From assembly GCA_019637095.1 (NCBI GenBank), contig JAHBWG010000009.1:1-64000 (forward strand): a stretch of DNA of 64,000 nt, read 5' to 3'. The position numbers were made by a program, and so were the translations under genes. This document shows, piece by piece, positions 59,872-64,000 of the stretch (its first letter is position 1; the number at the start of each line of letters is the position of its first letter). This DNA comes from Sandaracinaceae bacterium (GTDB lineage: Bacteria; Myxococcota_A; Polyangia; Polyangiales; Sandaracinaceae). The notes under the pieces are model-generated. The model searched no databases and had not been told where the DNA came from. It worked only from the letters and a program-made list of their open reading frames with translations.

Positions 59872-61344
59872 TCAACGAGGTGGGCTGCGACCCATCGCGA
59901 CGAGGGTCCAGTACGGGGGCCGGCGGCCGTGGCGCGCGCGGTACTCGGCGGCGCGCGCGCGGATCTGGTCGCGGATCGCGCCGTGTTGCGCCGACAGCCA
60001 CTCCACGCGCAGGCCGGTCGCGGCGCTCATGCCCTCCGGGATCGGGCCGACCGCGCCGAACAGGTTGAGCGCGACGGAGTAGCCTTTGACCAGGCGGGCG
60101 AGCGGCAGGCGCGCGTAGTCGTAGTCGACCTCGAGGCCCGCCTCGGCGCGCTCGAGCAGCACGTCGAGCACGGCGTTGTCGACGTGATCGTCGAAGAGCG
60201 TGTCGGGCTCGCGCCACTCCGCGACGACGCGGACCTGCGGGTCGTGCTCGAGGTCGCTCGGCGCGAGCGTCTCGAAGTTGCGGACGCCGAACTGCGCGAG
60301 CCAGCGCGTCAGCCCCGGCGAGGACATGCTCGAGAGCCCCGACCAGAGGTGCACGCCGCGCGCGGCGTACGGGGCGTACGCGACCTCGGAGCAGAAGAGC
60401 GCGCTCGGGTCGCGCCAGTCCATGGCGAAGTCGTAGGGGACGTGGCCGCCCTGCGCGCGCTCGAGCGCGTCGGTCGCGGCGCGATGCGCGAGGAGCGGGT
60501 CGGTCGCGACGGCGGGGTGATCGCTGCGCAGGCGCAGCGCCATGATGCGGAGCTTGGTGTCCGCGAGGTAGCGCTCGAGCGAGAAGACGCCGAGGCCGCT
60601 CTCGATGTGCGACTCGATGACGTGGGCGGCGCCGTCCTCTGCGACGTGGAGCAGCGCGACGTGCGAGAAGTTGCCCGGGTAGTCGTTGCCGCGCGCGATG
60701 AAGGCGCTCGTCGGCGCGCCGCCGCGCGAGACGAGGACGTCGCCGCTGTGCAGGCGCACGCCGAGCACCTCGACCGAGGGCGCCGCGGACGGCTCGTCGA
60801 GCCCGCGCAGCAGGCCGGGCGGGCCGGGCGAGTCGTCCATCTGCAAGAGGAGCTCCTCGAGCGCCGCGCGGCTCCCGTAGAGCAGGCGGTACGACGCGTC
60901 GCGCGCCGCGCGATCGCGTGGGATGTCCCACGCGCGGCGCTGATCCTCGAGCGCGACGCGCAGGCGGCGGACGCGCTCCGCGAGCTCCGGCACGCGCGCT
61001 GGGCAGGCGCCGCCCAGGCGCGCGGCGAGCCCGAAGAGGGCCGCCTCGAGCCGGGAGAGCATCGGCGCGTCGTGCGGGACGGGGGCGCCCTCGAGCTGCT
61101 CGAGGTGCGCGTCGAGCGCGGCGAGCCCCTCGTCGATCGCGGGCGTCTCGGCCTCGCAGCCGCGCGCGCGCGCCGCGTCGAAGTCGCGCTCGAGCGTCGC
61201 CCACACGTCGTCTTGCCCCCACACGAAAGGGCGTGGCGGCGGCGCGCCTGCCGGATCGACCGGCGGCTCCGGCACGAGCAGCGCGGCGGCGCCGAAGCCG
61301 AGCGCGGCGGCGAGCCCGACCCCGAGGCGGCGGCGCGGCGTCAC
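59872..61344 (-). CDS. Permuted papain-like hydrolase (YiiX/C92 type)
   Basis: A 490-residue exported protein with an N-terminal membrane/signal segment (GVGLAAALGFGAAALLV). Residues about 30-190 are helical. The catalytic region resembles the permuted NlpC/P60 family PF05708: SGDVLVSRGG and GNFSHVALLHV (catalytic His, about 225) come first, and LFCSEVAYAPYAA with the nucleophile Cys (about 325) follows, the reverse of the normal papain order. Such enzymes cleave amide or peptide bonds in the envelope. TACGCT lies 6 nt before GTG 61344, which decides the start. Confidence 0.82.
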   Translation of the reverse strand: MTPRRRLGVGLAAALGFGAAALLVPEPPVDPAGAPPPRPFVWGQDDVWATLERDFDAARARGCEAETPAIDEGLAALDAHLEQLEGAPVPHDAPMLSRLEAALFGLAARLGGACPARVPELAERVRRLRVALEDQRRAWDIPRDRAARDASYRLLYGSRAALEELLLQMDDSPGPPGLLRGLDEPSAAPSVEVLGVRLHSGDVLVSRGGAPTSAFIARGNDYPGNFSHVALLHVAEDGAAHVIESHIESGLGVFSLERYLADTKLRIMALRLRSDHPAVATDPLLAHRAATDALERAQGGHVPYDFAMDWRDPSALFCSEVAYAPYAARGVHLWSGLSSMSSPGLTRWLAQFGVRNFETLAPSDLEHDPQVRVVAEWREPDTLFDDHVDNAVLDVLLERAEAGLEVDYDYARLPLARLVKGYSVALNLFGAVGPIPEGMSAATGLRVEWLSAQHGAIRDQIRARAAEYRARHGRRPPYWTLVAMGRSPPR

Positions 61345-61350
61345 GCGCCG

Positions 61351-61356
61351 AGCGTA
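61351..61356 (-). promoter_or_regulatory. -10 hexamer, leaderless type
   Basis: TACGCT on the minus strand, 6 nt before GTG 61344. Confidence 0.55.
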
Positions 61357-61377
61357 GCGTAACCGCGCCGGCCAGGT

Positions 61378-61399
61378 GTTACGCCCTGCACGCCGTAAC
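61378..61399. promoter_or_regulatory. Inverted repeat with an extra half-site
   Basis: GTTACG (61378-61383) and CGTAAC (61394-61399) form a perfect 6-bp inverted repeat; a third half-site GCGTAAC lies at 61357-61363. The cluster sits between divergent genes at 61344 and 61482 and may be an operator. Confidence 0.4.
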
Positions 61400-61481
61400 G
61401 TTCGGCCGGTCGCGTGACGATCGTCCGGCGAGCGCGCCCGCGGCGGCGCTGGCACGGCATCTGCTCTTGGGAGCGCTCGAG

Positions 61482-61820
61482 ATGACGACCCGCGGTACCG
61501 CTCCCAGCCGCGCCCGGATGGCGCTCTGCATGGCCTTCTACACGCTCCTGCTGGCGCTCGGCGCCGCGCTGCCCGTGCTCGCCTCGTACGGCGACGCCTT
61601 CGATGCGAGGAGCGCTCGCCCGGTCGACGCCGGCGGGCAGGTCCGGCCTGCGCGCGCCGCGGACGCCACCGACGACGCTCGCGCGCCCCGCGTCGGCCCT
61701 CGGGGCCGCGCGCGCGCCCTCTCGGTCGGCGGCCGGTCCTCCGCGGGCGTCCCCGCGCTGCCCGCCCCCGCGCCCGCCGCGCCCACGCGCGCCGACGCCC
61801 GCGACGCCCGCGGCACCTGA
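61482..61820 (+). CDS. Small exported or membrane-anchored protein, function unknown
   Basis: A 112-residue frame starting at an ATG with GGGAG upstream. A short basic N-terminus precedes a hydrophobic stretch MALCMAFYTLLLALGAALPVLASY (split here by its two Met; about 13-36), which could be a signal peptide or membrane helix. The rest is Arg/Ala/Pro/Asp-rich and disordered-looking. It is divergent from the papain-like gene. The composition leaves some doubt that it is a real gene. Confidence 0.4.
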   Translation: MTTRGTAPSRARMALCMAFYTLLLALGAALPVLASYGDAFDARSARPVDAGGQVRPARAADATDDARAPRVGPRGRARALSVGGRSSAGVPALPAPAPAAPTRADARDARGT

Positions 61821-61877
61821 CGCCGCGCGCGCTCGCGTTCGAGACGAGTTCGAGACGGACCGCGCAGTTCGAGGCCA

Positions 61878-61978
61878 GGCCATCGCGTAGCGATGGCCGT
61901 TGGCCGAGGGGCCCATCGTTCTTCACGGGAGACGAGGAGAGAGGGGATGGGAACGGTGGCGCGACGCCTCCGGCCAGC
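61878..61978. repeat. Multi-hairpin intergenic repeat, copy C (degenerate)
   Basis: Shares the first hairpin GGCCATCGC-GTA-GCGATGGCC (61878-61898) and the following GTTGGCCGAGGGG with copies A and B, then diverges. A hairpin of one-mismatch stem (61955-61971) still lies just before the gyrB stop, as in the other copies. Confidence 0.7.

Positions 61979-64000
<2,022 letters not shown>

Overview
The window is very GC-rich, Gram-negative chromosomal DNA. It carries type VI secretion tip genes, many lipoproteins with short Cys- or Asp/Ala-rich leaders, an AgmX/PglI-type C-terminal domain, RCC1-like and FG-GAP surface proteins, histidine kinases and a closely packed glyoxylate-shunt operon. Together these suggest a myxobacterium (Myxococcota, probably near Polyangiales/Sandaracinaceae). 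The taxonomic placement is inference from gene content and style, not from a marker comparison. Genes are densely packed, and many neighbours share ATGA or GTGA stop/start overlaps.

Layout. 1-6216: end of an AgmX/PglI-like protein, a secreted alpha/beta hydrolase with an outer-membrane-like partner, an AraC regulator, and a minus-strand operon (TPR protein, beta-helix lipoprotein, GIDE-like membrane protein). 6272-18116: a seven-gene minus-strand type VI secretion tip cassette with three VgrG spikes, a DUF4150 PAAR-like tip, a DUF3540 protein, a pentapeptide-repeat protein and a DUF2169-pentapeptide fusion. No core T6SS genes are present. 18197-22620: a paired ArsA/Get3-like ATPase operon, a zinc-ribbon protein and an S41-type protease. 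22742-27198: an accessory stretch with a HipA-like kinase plus partner, a pirin, and a VapBC-type module lying between a DNA methyltransferase and a 136-bp duplicated copy of that gene's tail. 26374-34190: a five-gene minus-strand operon (class A PBP, FG-GAP protein, solute-binding protein, NtrY-like kinase, DNA methyltransferase).

34282-47297: an AraC regulator, a Cys-rich lipoprotein, an M14-type deacylase, a TetR-TauE/SafE-amidohydrolase cluster with a visible TetR operator, an integral membrane GT39-like protein and a divergent RCC1-like lipoprotein. 47346-51951: a trypsin-like protease, small lipoproteins, and a redox/murein operon (TlpA-like lipoprotein, second thioredoxin-fold protein, MepA-like endopeptidase). 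52244-55122: aceB-aceA. 55304-61820: an SDR-like protein, a hybrid histidine kinase, lipoproteins, and a permuted-papain (YiiX-type) hydrolase. 61979-64000: gyrB, running off the window.

Genome-scale signals. (1) At least a dozen genes have a TANNNT-like -10 hexamer ending 6-9 nt before the start codon, the geometry expected of leaderless transcripts; I used it to choose several starts. (2) A multi-hairpin intergenic repeat occurs three times, each time touching the stop codon of a minus-strand gene (49097, aceA, gyrB). (3) A perfect 17-bp inverted repeat spans 155 bp between convergent genes at 42966-43120. No tRNA, rRNA, CRISPR array or transposase was seen.
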